64,000 nt of DNA. Origin: an uncultured Phycisphaerales bacterium. GTDB taxonomy: Bacteria > Planctomycetota > Phycisphaerae > Phycisphaerales > SM1A02. Position 1 is the first letter of the stretch. The number at the start of each line of letters is the position of its first letter. Made by a program: the position numbers and the translations under genes. This document shows positions 18,066 to 26,463 of the stretch, piece by piece. The stretch lies in assembly GCA_949373145.1 (NCBI GenBank), contig CASICI010000007.1:1-64000 (forward strand), in the 5' to 3' direction. Under the pieces are notes generated by a model that did no database searches, was not told where the DNA came from, and worked only from the letters and a program-made list of their open reading frames with translations.

Positions 18066-18657
18066 GCCTTGCTTCAAGCAGATGGTCCAGCTCATCGGCG
18101 GCCCTGTCGAGGTCGTCATTGGTGACCATGGCGTCATAGATGCCGAGTTCATAGGCTGATTTGATCTCAGATTTCGCCTCCGAGAATCGTCTCTCGATGA
18201 TCTCGGCATTCTCTCGCCCACGATCGACCAATCGCTTGTGCAGCGCTTCTTCCGATGGTGGAAGGATGAACACGCTGAATGTGTCCGGTTCCTCGGCCTT
18301 CACCAGTCGCGCACCCTGGACATCGATGTCAAGCAGGACGATTCGTCCTTCCGCCATGTTCTTTTCGATCGGCTGCTTGGGGGTGCCGTACCAATACCTT
18401 CCAAAGACGCAGGCGTGTTCGAGAAACTTGTCTTCATCGACCCATTGCTTGAACGTCGGTTCGTCCAGAAAGTAGTAGTCGATGCCATCCGTTTCGTGTT
18501 CGGTTCGTTGTCTGGTGGTCGCCGAGACACTGAACGTGAAGTCGAACTTCTCATTCAAGCGCTCGATCAGTGTGGTCTTCCCGACTCCAGATGGCCCTGA
18601 AATGATCATCAGGAGGCCTGGGCTCGGGCTGCGTGTGTTTGGCTCGTCACTCATCAT
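18025..18657 (-). CDS. gmk: Guanylate kinase
   Basis: Phosphorylates GMP to GDP. The P-loop GPSGVGKTT is at residues 21-29. The GMP-binding segment SVSATTRQRTEHETDGIDYY and the FLEHACVFGRYWYGTP signature follow, then VLLDIDVQGA, IFILPPS-like and the RRFSEAKSEIKSA segment. The length of 210 residues is normal. Two adjacent ATG codons open the gene. The 3' end overlaps tmk by 41 bases in convergent orientation, an unusual arrangement for two essential kinases. Confidence 0.95.
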   Translation of the reverse strand: MMSDEPNTRSPSPGLLMIISGPSGVGKTTLIERLNEKFDFTFSVSATTRQRTEHETDGIDYYFLDEPTFKQWVDEDKFLEHACVFGRYWYGTPKQPIEKNMAEGRIVLLDIDVQGARLVKAEEPDTFSVFILPPSEEALHKRLVDRGRENAEIIERRFSEAKSEIKSAYELGIYDAMVTNDDLDRAADELDHLLEARLRRAARSGPATSR

Positions 18658-18689
18658 CAGATCATGGTAACGAGACAGACGAGGTTGTT

Positions 18690-18725
18690 GAACAAAGGGC
18701 CACCCGCAGAGTCTGCGAGTGGCCC
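18690..18725 (-). terminator. Rho-independent terminator after the HTH-TPR/secreted-protein set
   Basis: GGGCCACCCGCAGA (18697-18710) pairs with TCTGCGAGTGGCCC (18712-18725) with a single mismatch. On the minus strand the stem is followed by TTTGTTC. It lies between the end of the secreted-protein gene at 18736 and the start of gmk, so it should end the minus-strand transcript coming from 21907. Confidence 0.7.
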
Positions 18726-18735
18726 CATCATCCGT

Positions 18736-19182
18736 TCAGGAACCCTTGTCCGGGTCCGGTACCACACGTGCGTTCAACCATTCCTGGTAGTCGTAGTCCG
18801 TCATGGTGGGTTCTTCGTCCCCGTCGTCACCATCGTCATAAGCTTCGCTTACGACCGGCTCCCGGCTTGAATCCGGCAGACGAGCGACAAGTCCGGTGCG
18901 ATCGGGCTTCACTGGAAGCCGGAGGTGCATCGCGGCTTGATGCCACGGTGGCACGGAAACCACCCATCGTTCGACGATCCTCGCTTCGAGGGTCCGGTCG
19001 GTCATGAGCAGACCGATCTGTGGCGCCTCGGTTTGAACGAGTTTGCCGATCGTTGGATACGAGCGGTCGAAGCGAGACCGGGTTGGTCCGGCCTCAACGG
19101 GATCCACGGCTCCCCAGCAAAGCATGCCGAGCAGGATCGTGAGCAGGGGTGCTGATTTCATGTTCTGTCGTGTTTTCATCAT
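18736..19182 (-). CDS. Small secreted protein of unknown function
   Basis: About 148 residues. The amino end MMKTRQNMKSAPLLTILLGM and the following CWGAVDPVEAG form a signal peptide with a likely cleavage after VEA. The mature chain begins basic, has a central segment with paired aromatic and Pro residues (RWVVSVPPWHQAAMHLRLP) and ends in an acidic stretch (DDGDDGDEE) and YDYQEWLN. The start is fixed by AAAGGAGGT eight bases upstream of the ATG pair, the strongest ribosome site seen in the window. It begins 17 bases after the stop of the HTH-TPR gene and ends before a terminator. The function is unknown; co-transcription with two putative regulators suggests it is either their target or their signal partner, which is inference. 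Confidence 0.65.
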   Translation of the reverse strand: MMKTRQNMKSAPLLTILLGMLCWGAVDPVEAGPTRSRFDRSYPTIGKLVQTEAPQIGLLMTDRTLEARIVERWVVSVPPWHQAAMHLRLPVKPDRTGLVARLPDSSREPVVSEAYDDGDDGDEEPTMTDYDYQEWLNARVVPDPDKGS

Positions 19183-19199
19183 CGGTGTGACCTCCTTTC

Positions 19200-20444
19200 T
19201 CATTCACTCTCTAGAACCTGTGCATTTTGAAGAATCTGCCAGCCGACATCTCGAAACGCCGGAAAACGTCCCATGGTCCCGGTGATCACGCGGATGTCCT
19301 CATCATCGAGCGGCCATGGTTCCTGTGAAACACCCTGGACGTCGGCTTGTTGGCGCCTGAAGTGCTCGAGTGTGAAGGCCCGTTCACGCATCGACCAGTT
19401 GCCAAGACGTTCACCGATCTCGATCGCCTTGTTGGTGAAGACCGCCATGTGACGGTGCATGTCGTCTCCCGAGAGATGTCTGAGCGCGATGTTGCATCCG
19501 AAGATCGCCCACCATCCCCAGCTTTCAAGTTCGATGTCGGCTTTCACCTCGGAGGGGTCCACGACTTCATCGAGCCCACTGAGAATTCGTTCGACCGCGT
19601 CTTGCGGAGTCGTCCCGCCATCAGCGGCGTCGACCTCGATGAGCGCGCCGCGACAGACGTTTCGAAGTCCTCGATAGTAGGGTTCGTCGAACTCGTTCTC
19701 CAGTTCGTCATACATGTCGCAGGCACCGACGAGATCAGCACGGGACGTACTCGCGAGAGTTCTCCGACGTGAATCGGATTCCGACATCATTCGTCGAATC
19801 GAATTGCCTCGGACGAATCTCAGGAATGCGAAACGGGCCTTCTCATTCCGCTCCGTCCTGTCGACGGTGCCTATCTGTGAAATCAATTCACTCGCGATCG
19901 ATTTCGCTTCGACCAGATGCCAGAGGGTGTAGTGCGCATTGGCAAGATTGATGTGCAGCATGAATCGAGTGGACTCAGGGATGCCCGGTTCCGTGATCGC
20001 AGCTTGTATGACGCGAAGAGCGTTGGCATATCGACCAAGTCCGTTGTACCCACCGGCCATGCGATTGAACGCGATCGCTCTCTGCTTCGGAGTCTCGGCC
20101 TTCGAAAGCATGGTCTTCGCCAGATCGATCATGTCGTTCCACCGTGCATCGCGATGCGCTTCATACACGGCCTTGTCCATCACCTCGAACGAATGTTCAT
20201 CGCCACGGTCGGAAGCCGACGGAAAATCGTGGCAGACCGATTCCGCGACGTCCCCGATCGTCCAATCGAGTGCCTCCGCGATACCAGCAATGAGATCCAG
20301 TTTCGGGTTACCGCTCTGGGGGATGATTTTGGTCGGATCCCGCCGGAGAGCGGTGCTCAGCTCTCCCTTGGTCCATCCACGATAGACGCGTGCAAGATCG
20401 ACGAATCGACCCAGACGCTCTCGTTGGTGCGTTACAGCTTCCAT
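19200..20444 (-). CDS. HTH-TPR protein, putative regulator (paralogue A)
   Basis: 414 residues. Residues about 12-65 resemble a Cro/CI-type helix-turn-helix (VDLARVYRGWTKGELSTALR, then NPKLDLIAGIAEALDW). Residues about 85-400 are helical and TPR-like (AFNRMAGGYNGLGRYANALR is the clearest unit). The overall plan resembles the RNPP and related Xre-TPR regulators, in which the TPR part binds a small ligand or peptide. That parallel is structural only. The neighbouring gene encodes a clear paralogue: both share GNPKLD, a WxWW..FG..IA segment in the carboxy third and a similar final GW.IL motif. There is no sign of membrane segments, so it should be cytoplasmic. Confidence 0.65.
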   Translation of the reverse strand: MEAVTHQRERLGRFVDLARVYRGWTKGELSTALRRDPTKIIPQSGNPKLDLIAGIAEALDWTIGDVAESVCHDFPSASDRGDEHSFEVMDKAVYEAHRDARWNDMIDLAKTMLSKAETPKQRAIAFNRMAGGYNGLGRYANALRVIQAAITEPGIPESTRFMLHINLANAHYTLWHLVEAKSIASELISQIGTVDRTERNEKARFAFLRFVRGNSIRRMMSESDSRRRTLASTSRADLVGACDMYDELENEFDEPYYRGLRNVCRGALIEVDAADGGTTPQDAVERILSGLDEVVDPSEVKADIELESWGWWAIFGCNIALRHLSGDDMHRHMAVFTNKAIEIGERLGNWSMRERAFTLEHFRRQQADVQGVSQEPWPLDDEDIRVITGTMGRFPAFRDVGWQILQNAQVLESE

Positions 20445-20554
20445 TTCTTTCTGGTCTCCAGTTGGATGTCGGAATGGTCTTCACATGCCGGTGCGAAACT
20501 CCATTAGCTTCATGGAGTGATCGTTTTCGTCCGGCCTACGGCCCCGAAGCACAA

Positions 20555-21907
20555 TCACACTCGAACGAATCCCTTTCTCCAAGTTCGTGGATCCATCCTT
20601 TTTGCCCGATCAAGCGTTCCCGTTTCCATGAGAATCATCCACCCGGGCTCCATGAACCCGTTTTTTGCGCCCATCGTATTCACAAACAATTTCAGTTCCA
20701 TGGGCTCCATATGCCATGAAATCTCTCGTGCGCCGCGGTGCCGAGAGTCTTTCCATGCCCGAAACAAGAGCAGATAGGCGTGTTCTCTCAGAAGATTTTC
20801 CCCGGGTCCGGAACCAAACTCGATCGCTCTTCGCGCCAGCTCATGGGTCTTCTGCCACAGTGGTCCGAGAGTGTGATCTCGCACTGCGATTCGAGCTCCG
20901 AAGAGGCACCACCAGGACCAGGCGCGGCGAGTCTCGTCTTCCAGCGTTCCCTCTTCCAGACCGACGTTCGCGACACGGAGCGTCTCTTCGATCCTGTGAA
21001 CGGCTTCTTCTGGCGTGATTCTTCCAAGTGCGGTGTCCAGTTCGAGAATCGCGCCGACCGCCACCGTGCCCTCGTCGAGATCCCTGTTCGATCCGGTCTG
21101 CGTGATCTGCAAGGATCTCAGCAGATCCTTGCGAGCCCGGACGAGGTCCTTCGTGCCGACTCCATGGTCGATGCTTTCCCGCACGGCATTCCCTCTGATG
21201 TATCGCGCGGACCGTTCAGCCTCACTGAAATCTGCCGGATCATGCTCCGTGTCATCTGAAATCATGTCGAGCACATCGCTGGCGATCGTTCGTGCTTCGA
21301 AATGGTGCTTCAATCGCATGTGCGCCCGGCAAAGATCGATCTTCAACGTCAACTGTGTGACGAAATCAAGACCATTCTGATTGAGTCCGTTTCGAAAGCT
21401 GATCAGGGCACCGTTCGCATCACCCGTCTGCAGCTGGGATCTACCGATCATTTTCAACGCGATCGAACGTTCATGTCCTTTTTTCGAGTGCAGAAACAAC
21501 AAGCCCGAAACGGTTCCGGACAACATCTGCCGACCGTCGTTCTCGAGCCGACTCGAGATCCTGCGCAGGTCCTCGAGCCGCTTTCTCTGTCCGAGCAATC
21601 TTCGTTCGATGATGGCATGCTTCGGCTGCGATCCTCCCTGCAGTGCGTTCACCACATCCTTCACGGTCCATTCCAGAAGACCGGCGAGGGCGCCGACCAT
21701 GTCCAACTTGGGATTTCCCGTCGGTGGGATGATTCTGGTCTTGTCTCTGCCCACGGCGTCGGCCAGTTGCTTCACTCCGAAGTCCGCGTATATCCGGGCG
21801 AGCTCCACCACACCGGAGAGTCGTCTTCTCTTCAGGATGCAATCGTTTCTCCCAGTCATCCCCACATTCATCGTCGGTTCGCTTTTCGTATCGTCGAGTG
21901 TCCGCAT
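20555..21907 (-). CDS. HTH-TPR protein, putative regulator (paralogue B)
   Basis: 450 residues from the ATG at 21907, chosen because AGGAG lies five bases upstream. The frame is open to 22294, but that extension is low-complexity and unlike paralogue A. Residues about 30-90 carry the same HTH-like segment as the next gene (VVELARIYADFGVKQLADAV, NPKLDMVGALAGLLEW). The remainder is helical, TPR-like, with a WSWWCLFGARIAVRD segment that matches WGWWAIFGCNIALRH in paralogue A. It lies 110 bases upstream of paralogue A on the same strand, and the two look like an old tandem duplication. A role as DNA-binding regulator is inferred from the HTH only. Confidence 0.65.
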   Translation of the reverse strand: MRTLDDTKSEPTMNVGMTGRNDCILKRRRLSGVVELARIYADFGVKQLADAVGRDKTRIIPPTGNPKLDMVGALAGLLEWTVKDVVNALQGGSQPKHAIIERRLLGQRKRLEDLRRISSRLENDGRQMLSGTVSGLLFLHSKKGHERSIALKMIGRSQLQTGDANGALISFRNGLNQNGLDFVTQLTLKIDLCRAHMRLKHHFEARTIASDVLDMISDDTEHDPADFSEAERSARYIRGNAVRESIDHGVGTKDLVRARKDLLRSLQITQTGSNRDLDEGTVAVGAILELDTALGRITPEEAVHRIEETLRVANVGLEEGTLEDETRRAWSWWCLFGARIAVRDHTLGPLWQKTHELARRAIEFGSGPGENLLREHAYLLLFRAWKDSRHRGAREISWHMEPMELKLFVNTMGAKNGFMEPGWMILMETGTLDRAKRMDPRTWRKGFVRV

Positions 21908-22268
21908 GAGATCTCCTGCTGCACGCATTCTTCGTCGTCGCGGCCATGGTGGCGCCCCAGCGAGACGAATCGTCTTCTCGTCGTCACCATGATGCGTCCA
22001 CTCGTTTCGAATCAGCCGGATACTGCGTTTTTTCCAGACTTTTCCCCACTTGTCCAGACGATTTGACCATTCCGCGATCACCGTTTCCTGCGCACTGTTC
22101 GCGAGTTGGATTCCGGGCATGGTCTTCGTGGGAATCGTCTGCATCCTCGCAACCTGTGCGAGCTGGCTCTTCGGGTGGCTCTCGGCACGACGCATGCGCC
22201 CTGATCCGCCATCGATGCCCTCCTGAGCCATCCCCGGTTTCGGCGACGCTCCACGTGGACTCAGTTGT
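21908..22268 (-). other. 361-base gene-free stretch upstream of the HTH-TPR genes
   Basis: No gene is supported here, although the reading frame of paralogue B stays open through it. It should contain the promoter for the HTH-TPR set. A conspicuous element near 22025-22055, read on the minus strand, is two A-rich runs: GGGGAAAAGTCTGGAAAAAA. No convincing -35/-10 pair could be fixed by eye. Confidence 0.3.
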
Positions 22269-23306
22269 TCATTTGGAATACGGCTTGCGACCAAGCAGGA
22301 CTTCCGAGCGCTCGCTCAGTGGTCTGGCGGTCCACGCATCCTCGGTGTGCTCGGAAAGATGCCTGATCACGAGTTCGTAGACCGATTCCCGATCCAGACT
22401 GGTGTCGATTTCGACGCATCGGTTTCTGCTCTTGAAGAGTTCGACGGTGGGAAGCGTCACGGCCTTGAACGTGTCGAATCGCTGCTTCAGACTCTCGCTG
22501 TTGTCGTCCTTGCGTCCCGAATACTTGGCTCGACTCAGTATCCGCTGTTCAAGCACCGGATACGGACACTCGAAGTACAGCATCTTCGGCAGCTCGCGTT
22601 CCTCGCCGAAGACGTCATGCCAGGCCTTCAGGTTCGAAAGTGATCTGGGGAAGCCGTCGATCAGGAAGTTGTTTCTGCCCGTCGTTCGCGTGGTCTCGTC
22701 CATCGCATCCTTCAGCAAGGTGACGACGATCTCGTCCGAGACGAGGTTGCCCGCCGCGATGAGTTCGTCCATCGCCCGTGCTCTCGGTCCACCGGCCTCC
22801 ATTTCAGCGCGAAGAAGATCGCCCGAGGAGAGATGGGTCCACCCAAGCTGGGCCTGTGCGAGCTCGCACATGGTGCCCTTGCCCGCTCCAGGTCCGCCCA
22901 GAACGAACACGACGTTCGGTTCGGGGCATGGTTGTCGCGGATCGCAGTGGTGGATCACGACCTTCGGTGCCGGTGCCACGCCGTGCTTGTAGACATGCCA
23001 CGGTCTGTCGGCCGGTGGCATCTCGTCTTCGCAGGTGATGTCGTAGGCGAGGTGTCCGTCGAGTCGACAGATCCGCCATGATCGGTAGCTGTTGGAGTAG
23101 GACAACGAAGGGGAGCGTTCACTCCTGCCATCCGCTCGATCCCACGCCATTCTTCCATTCCAGTATCCCGCACTCGAAATCGTCCCGGATTCGCTTTCAG
23201 CGGGTGGTGCGGTCGAAGGAACGAAGAGACCGTCGACCTCCGGGGTGCCTGCACCAGACAGCTCGATGAAGAAGGTGTTCGGCTTCAGGTCGAGAGTGGG
23301 GTCCAT
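22269..23306 (-). CDS. UMP/CMP-kinase-like NMP kinase with amino-terminal fusion domain
   Basis: 345 residues in two parts. Residues about 130-330 form an adenylate/UMP-CMP kinase fold: P-loop FVLGGPGAGKGTMC, LSSGDLLRAEM, NFLIDGFPRSLSNL, a short LID with YSGRKDDNSESLKQRF, and a helical end. The short LID and the GGPGAGKGT..C form are those of the eukaryotic-style UMP-CMP kinase/AK1 group rather than the long-LID bacterial Adk. Residues 1 to about 118 form a separate domain (ELSGAGTPEVDGLFVP, then YWNGRMAWDRADG, WRICRLDGHLAYDI, PWHVYKHGVAPAPKVVIH), which resembles a repeat-type domain known mainly from algae and other protists. A GAAGGAA ribosome site precedes the ATG. The substrate is probably UMP/CMP or AMP. 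Confidence 0.8.
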   Translation of the reverse strand: MDPTLDLKPNTFFIELSGAGTPEVDGLFVPSTAPPAESESGTISSAGYWNGRMAWDRADGRSERSPSLSYSNSYRSWRICRLDGHLAYDITCEDEMPPADRPWHVYKHGVAPAPKVVIHHCDPRQPCPEPNVVFVLGGPGAGKGTMCELAQAQLGWTHLSSGDLLRAEMEAGGPRARAMDELIAAGNLVSDEIVVTLLKDAMDETTRTTGRNNFLIDGFPRSLSNLKAWHDVFGEERELPKMLYFECPYPVLEQRILSRAKYSGRKDDNSESLKQRFDTFKAVTLPTVELFKSRNRCVEIDTSLDRESVYELVIRHLSEHTEDAWTARPLSERSEVLLGRKPYSK

Positions 23307-23459
23307 GGGTTCCTTCTCGGAGACGATCGTGTCGTACGTTCTGGCGGCTCGGCTTCGGACGGATCTGTTTCCGCATTCCCGCCAAGTGTACCGCCGCTCC
23401 GATGTTCGGCGGACCCAAGTGCACCACGTTTTTTCAACCGTCGCCGGCCGTCATGAAAA

Positions 23460-23486
23460 CCGGGCGGCCCTTGCAGGGCCGCCCGG
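23460..23486 (-). terminator. Terminator hairpin after lpdA
   Basis: CGGGCGGCCC (23461-23470) pairs perfectly with GGGCCGCCCG (23476-23485), extended by C23460/G23486, around a TTGCA loop. On the minus strand the stem is followed by TTTTC. It lies 43 bases past the lpdA stop. Confidence 0.75.
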
Positions 23487-23528
23487 TCGTTCTCATGTGA
23501 TTCTTCGATTCGAACCAGGCCCATTCGG

Positions 23529-25034
23529 TCACCCGTGGATCAGTCGTCCCTCGGTCGCCAGGGTCGCCTCGTGCATGCTTTCAGCCATCGTGGGATGTGC
23601 GTGCATGGTGGAGATGATGTCCTCGGCGGTCGCTTCCAATCGAATCGCGAGTCCCATCTCGGCGATCAATTCGCTGGCATCTTCGCCGATGATGTGGGCG
23701 CCCAGGATTTCTCCGTAGGGCTTGCTGGTGATGACCTTGACCAGGCCCTCGGTCTTGCCGACCGCGATCGCCTTGCCGTGCGCCTTCAACTGGTAGGTGC
23801 CGACGTTGTACTCGACGCCCTTTTCCTTGCAGGCACGTTCGGTCATGCCGATCGATGCGACCTGTGGTGAGCAGTAGGTGCATGCGGGGATCGCGTCGTA
23901 ATCGATGGGGACCACGTGGTGTCCCGCGATGTGTTCGACGCAGGCCACGGCTTCTTCCGATCCGACGTGTGCGAGCCAGGGCGCGCCGATCACGTCACCG
24001 ATCGCGAAGATCCCGGGAACCGAAGTGGCGTAGGTCGGATCCTGACTTTCTCGGTAATCGGTCCAGATGTGACCCTTTTCGACGCGAAGTCCCAGAGCTT
24101 CGTCGAACAGTCCGTCGAAGCGGCCGTGGACGCCGATCGCGACCAGAACGCGTTCGCAGTCGATGGTCTCGTCCTTGCCCTTGTCATCCCCGGCAGGAGC
24201 GACGGTCACCTTCACGCCGGATTTTCCGGTCTTGATGTCCTTGACGGTGGTTCCGGTCCTGAATTCGATTCCCTGCTTCTTGAACGATTTCAAAGCGACC
24301 TTGGAGACATCGTCATCCTCGGCGGGCAGGATCCGGTCGAGCATCTCCACGACCGTGACCTTGGTTCCGAATGCGTTGAAGAAGTAGGCGAACTCCATGC
24401 CGATCGCGCCCGATCCGACGATCACCATCGACTTCGGGCATTCCGGAATGGTGAGTGCGTGGTAGCTCGAGATGATCTTCTCACCATCACATGGCGCGAA
24501 GGGAAGCTCGTTCGGTGCCGCACCGGTCGCCACCATCACGTTGTCCGCGGTGAGTGTTCCCGAGTTCTTGCCACCGGTGCCGGCGTAGTAGTCGTCGTCG
24601 GCTTCGGAGATCTCGACGGTGCACGGCGTGGCCGAGGTGCGACCACTGGTGATCTTGGCGTGGCCTTCGTAGTGGTCGATCTTGTTCTTCTTGAAGAGAA
24701 AACCGACGCCGCTGTTGAGGCTGCCGGTGATCTCTCGACTGCGACCCATCACCTTGTCCCAGTCCACGGTGACGGCTGCGGGGTCGATGTTGATTCCCCA
24801 TTCCGATCCGTGGGTGACGGCTTCCTGATAGAGCTCCGCACCGTGAAGCAACGCCTTGGTCGGGATGCAGCCCCAGTTGAGACAGACACCTCCGAGCTTG
24901 CCGCGTTCCACACAGGCGACCTTGAGTCCCAGCTGAGCAGCCCGAATGGCTCCCACATATCCGCCAGGTCCGCTTCCGATCACGATCAGGTCGTAGTGCT
25001 TGCTCTGAGCCATATCTGTATCCACCGTCGTCAT
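23529..25034 (-). CDS. lpdA: Dihydrolipoyl dehydrogenase
   Basis: FAD- and NAD-dependent E3 component of 2-oxoacid dehydrogenase complexes and the glycine cleavage system. The FAD site is LIVIGSGPGGYVGAIRAAQLG, the redox disulfide is in GGVCLNWGCIPTKALL, the NAD site is VIVGSGAIGMEFAYFF, and the active-site His-Glu pair is in HAHPTMAESMHEA near the end. The length of 501 residues is slightly above typical, owing to a small insert near 165-185 (DDDYYAGTGGKNSGT). ATG codons at 25034 and 25013 are both possible; the second gives the usual short amino end. No E1 or E2 gene is adjacent. Confidence 0.95.
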   Translation of the reverse strand: MTTVDTDMAQSKHYDLIVIGSGPGGYVGAIRAAQLGLKVACVERGKLGGVCLNWGCIPTKALLHGAELYQEAVTHGSEWGINIDPAAVTVDWDKVMGRSREITGSLNSGVGFLFKKNKIDHYEGHAKITSGRTSATPCTVEISEADDDYYAGTGGKNSGTLTADNVMVATGAAPNELPFAPCDGEKIISSYHALTIPECPKSMVIVGSGAIGMEFAYFFNAFGTKVTVVEMLDRILPAEDDDVSKVALKSFKKQGIEFRTGTTVKDIKTGKSGVKVTVAPAGDDKGKDETIDCERVLVAIGVHGRFDGLFDEALGLRVEKGHIWTDYRESQDPTYATSVPGIFAIGDVIGAPWLAHVGSEEAVACVEHIAGHHVVPIDYDAIPACTYCSPQVASIGMTERACKEKGVEYNVGTYQLKAHGKAIAVGKTEGLVKVITSKPYGEILGAHIIGEDASELIAEMGLAIRLEATAEDIISTMHAHPTMAESMHEATLATEGRLIHG

Positions 25035-25219
25035 TTTGAAAAGTGAAGCTCGATCAAGGCGATCCTGACCGAGGGGGGGAGGATTCTAGCATCGAGGGAG
25101 GGGGATGCGGTCTCGAGATTCCTCAGGAAGACCCGGATCAGGTCGAAGTCGGGCCCCGAAACAGCCGATTTGAGCTCCTGGGGCCTCATCTGGCGCCATC
25201 AGTGCCTCCGGAGGAATCC

Positions 25220-26356
25220 ATGACTTCATCTACGAACAACGGTTCTCAGGACCCAAAGGCTCTCTCTGTGCTTGCCATGGCGAGTCACGAGGTCCGGGGT
25301 GCCCTTGCCGCCATCATTTCGCATGCGGAATTACTCGCCGAACGCGCTGAGAGTCCGCACGAAAGTCGGGCGACCGCACTTCTGATCGAACGACATGGTC
25401 GAGCGGTCCTCGCCACGTTCGACGCCATTCTCAAGTCCGCACAGCACCATGGAGAACGAGCGCAGATCACGACGGAATCCTGTGATCTTCGGGCGATGAT
25501 CCACGAACTCGTGCTGCTGCAGACCCCACGTGCCCGGTCGGCCGGGCTTTCTCTCGAGGCCACGGTCGACGACTCGATGCCTCTTCGAGTCGAAATCGAT
25601 GGTGATTCGGTCCACCGCATCCTCTCGAACCTGATCGAGAATGCGATGAAATACACGATCGATGGTGGGGTTCGCATCCGGGCTCTGGTCGCTGCTTCAG
25701 GTGCGATCACCATCGAAGTCGAGGACACCGGCCTTGGAATCGAGGCGTCCGACGCCGAGCGCATCTTCGATCCCTACGTTCAAGCCGATCATTCCCGGAG
25801 ATCCTCCATCAGCGGAGTGGGCCTGGGTCTCGCGCTGTGTCGGGAACTCGCGCATGCGATCGATGCCGAGCTCACCTTCGAATCCGGATCGGATGGGGGG
25901 TCCGTCTTTCGTCTCACCTTCGCGGATCGATCGAGTGATTCGCCTTCCATTGAAAAGGTCTTCGAGGGTGTGCGCATCCTCTTGATCGACGATTGTGATG
26001 AGACGCTCCGGATGCACTCTGCGATGCTCGAAGCCCGAGGTGCACTGGTCACCACCACGAGTGAGACCCGGACCCTCGTGCCGCGATACTTCGGTGGTGC
26101 AGATGCTCCCTTCGATGTGATTCTGGTCGATCTTGAAATGCCGACCCTCGATGGTTGGGCGGTTCGAAAGCTTTTGCGACTCGATGGATGTCGGATTCCA
26201 GTGGTCGCCGTCACCGCGCATGAGATCGACCCTCTGCGTTCACGAGCGTTTCAACATGATTTCTCGGGCCTTCTGAGCAAACCGCTGGACCTGAACCGTC
26301 TGGCCGCTCTGATCCACCGTGGTGTCTCGCAAAGGCCATCTCGCCTGGCGGGATGA
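25220..26356 (+). CDS. Cytosolic hybrid histidine kinase
   Basis: 378 residues. The H box ASHEVRGALAAI places the phospho-acceptor at His23. The N box is NLIENAMKYT (Asn141), followed by EDTGLGI and GVGLGLALCREL for the ATP lid. A carboxy-terminal receiver domain begins near 250, with the acidic pair LLIDDCD and phospho-acceptor Asp304 in ILVDLEMP, the later Thr in VAVTAH and Lys in LSKPLD. There are no membrane segments and no sensor domain before the H box, so the signal must come through a partner. The ATG is set by GGAGG five bases upstream. No response-regulator gene is adjacent. Confidence 0.88.
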   Translation: MTSSTNNGSQDPKALSVLAMASHEVRGALAAIISHAELLAERAESPHESRATALLIERHGRAVLATFDAILKSAQHHGERAQITTESCDLRAMIHELVLLQTPRARSAGLSLEATVDDSMPLRVEIDGDSVHRILSNLIENAMKYTIDGGVRIRALVAASGAITIEVEDTGLGIEASDAERIFDPYVQADHSRRSSISGVGLGLALCRELAHAIDAELTFESGSDGGSVFRLTFADRSSDSPSIEKVFEGVRILLIDDCDETLRMHSAMLEARGALVTTTSETRTLVPRYFGGADAPFDVILVDLEMPTLDGWAVRKLLRLDGCRIPVVAVTAHEIDPLRSRAFQHDFSGLLSKPLDLNRLAALIHRGVSQRPSRLAG

Positions 26357-26463
26357 AAGTCCCCCCCTCACGCCGTTTCGCCGCGTTCCTGGGCGTTGAT
26401 CTTCCCTTTTCGTCGTGTCGGGCCGTTCGATCTTCGTGTTCGCGCTGGTACCATCTGTCTGTC

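Noticed and set aside
23490-23528. tRNA-like T-loop GGTTCGAATC on the minus strand
   Set aside because: The flanking bases do not form a T stem, and no anticodon or acceptor stem could be built around it.
23916-25046. Plus-strand open frame of 376 codons
   Set aside because: It is antisense to lpdA and has no domain signal.
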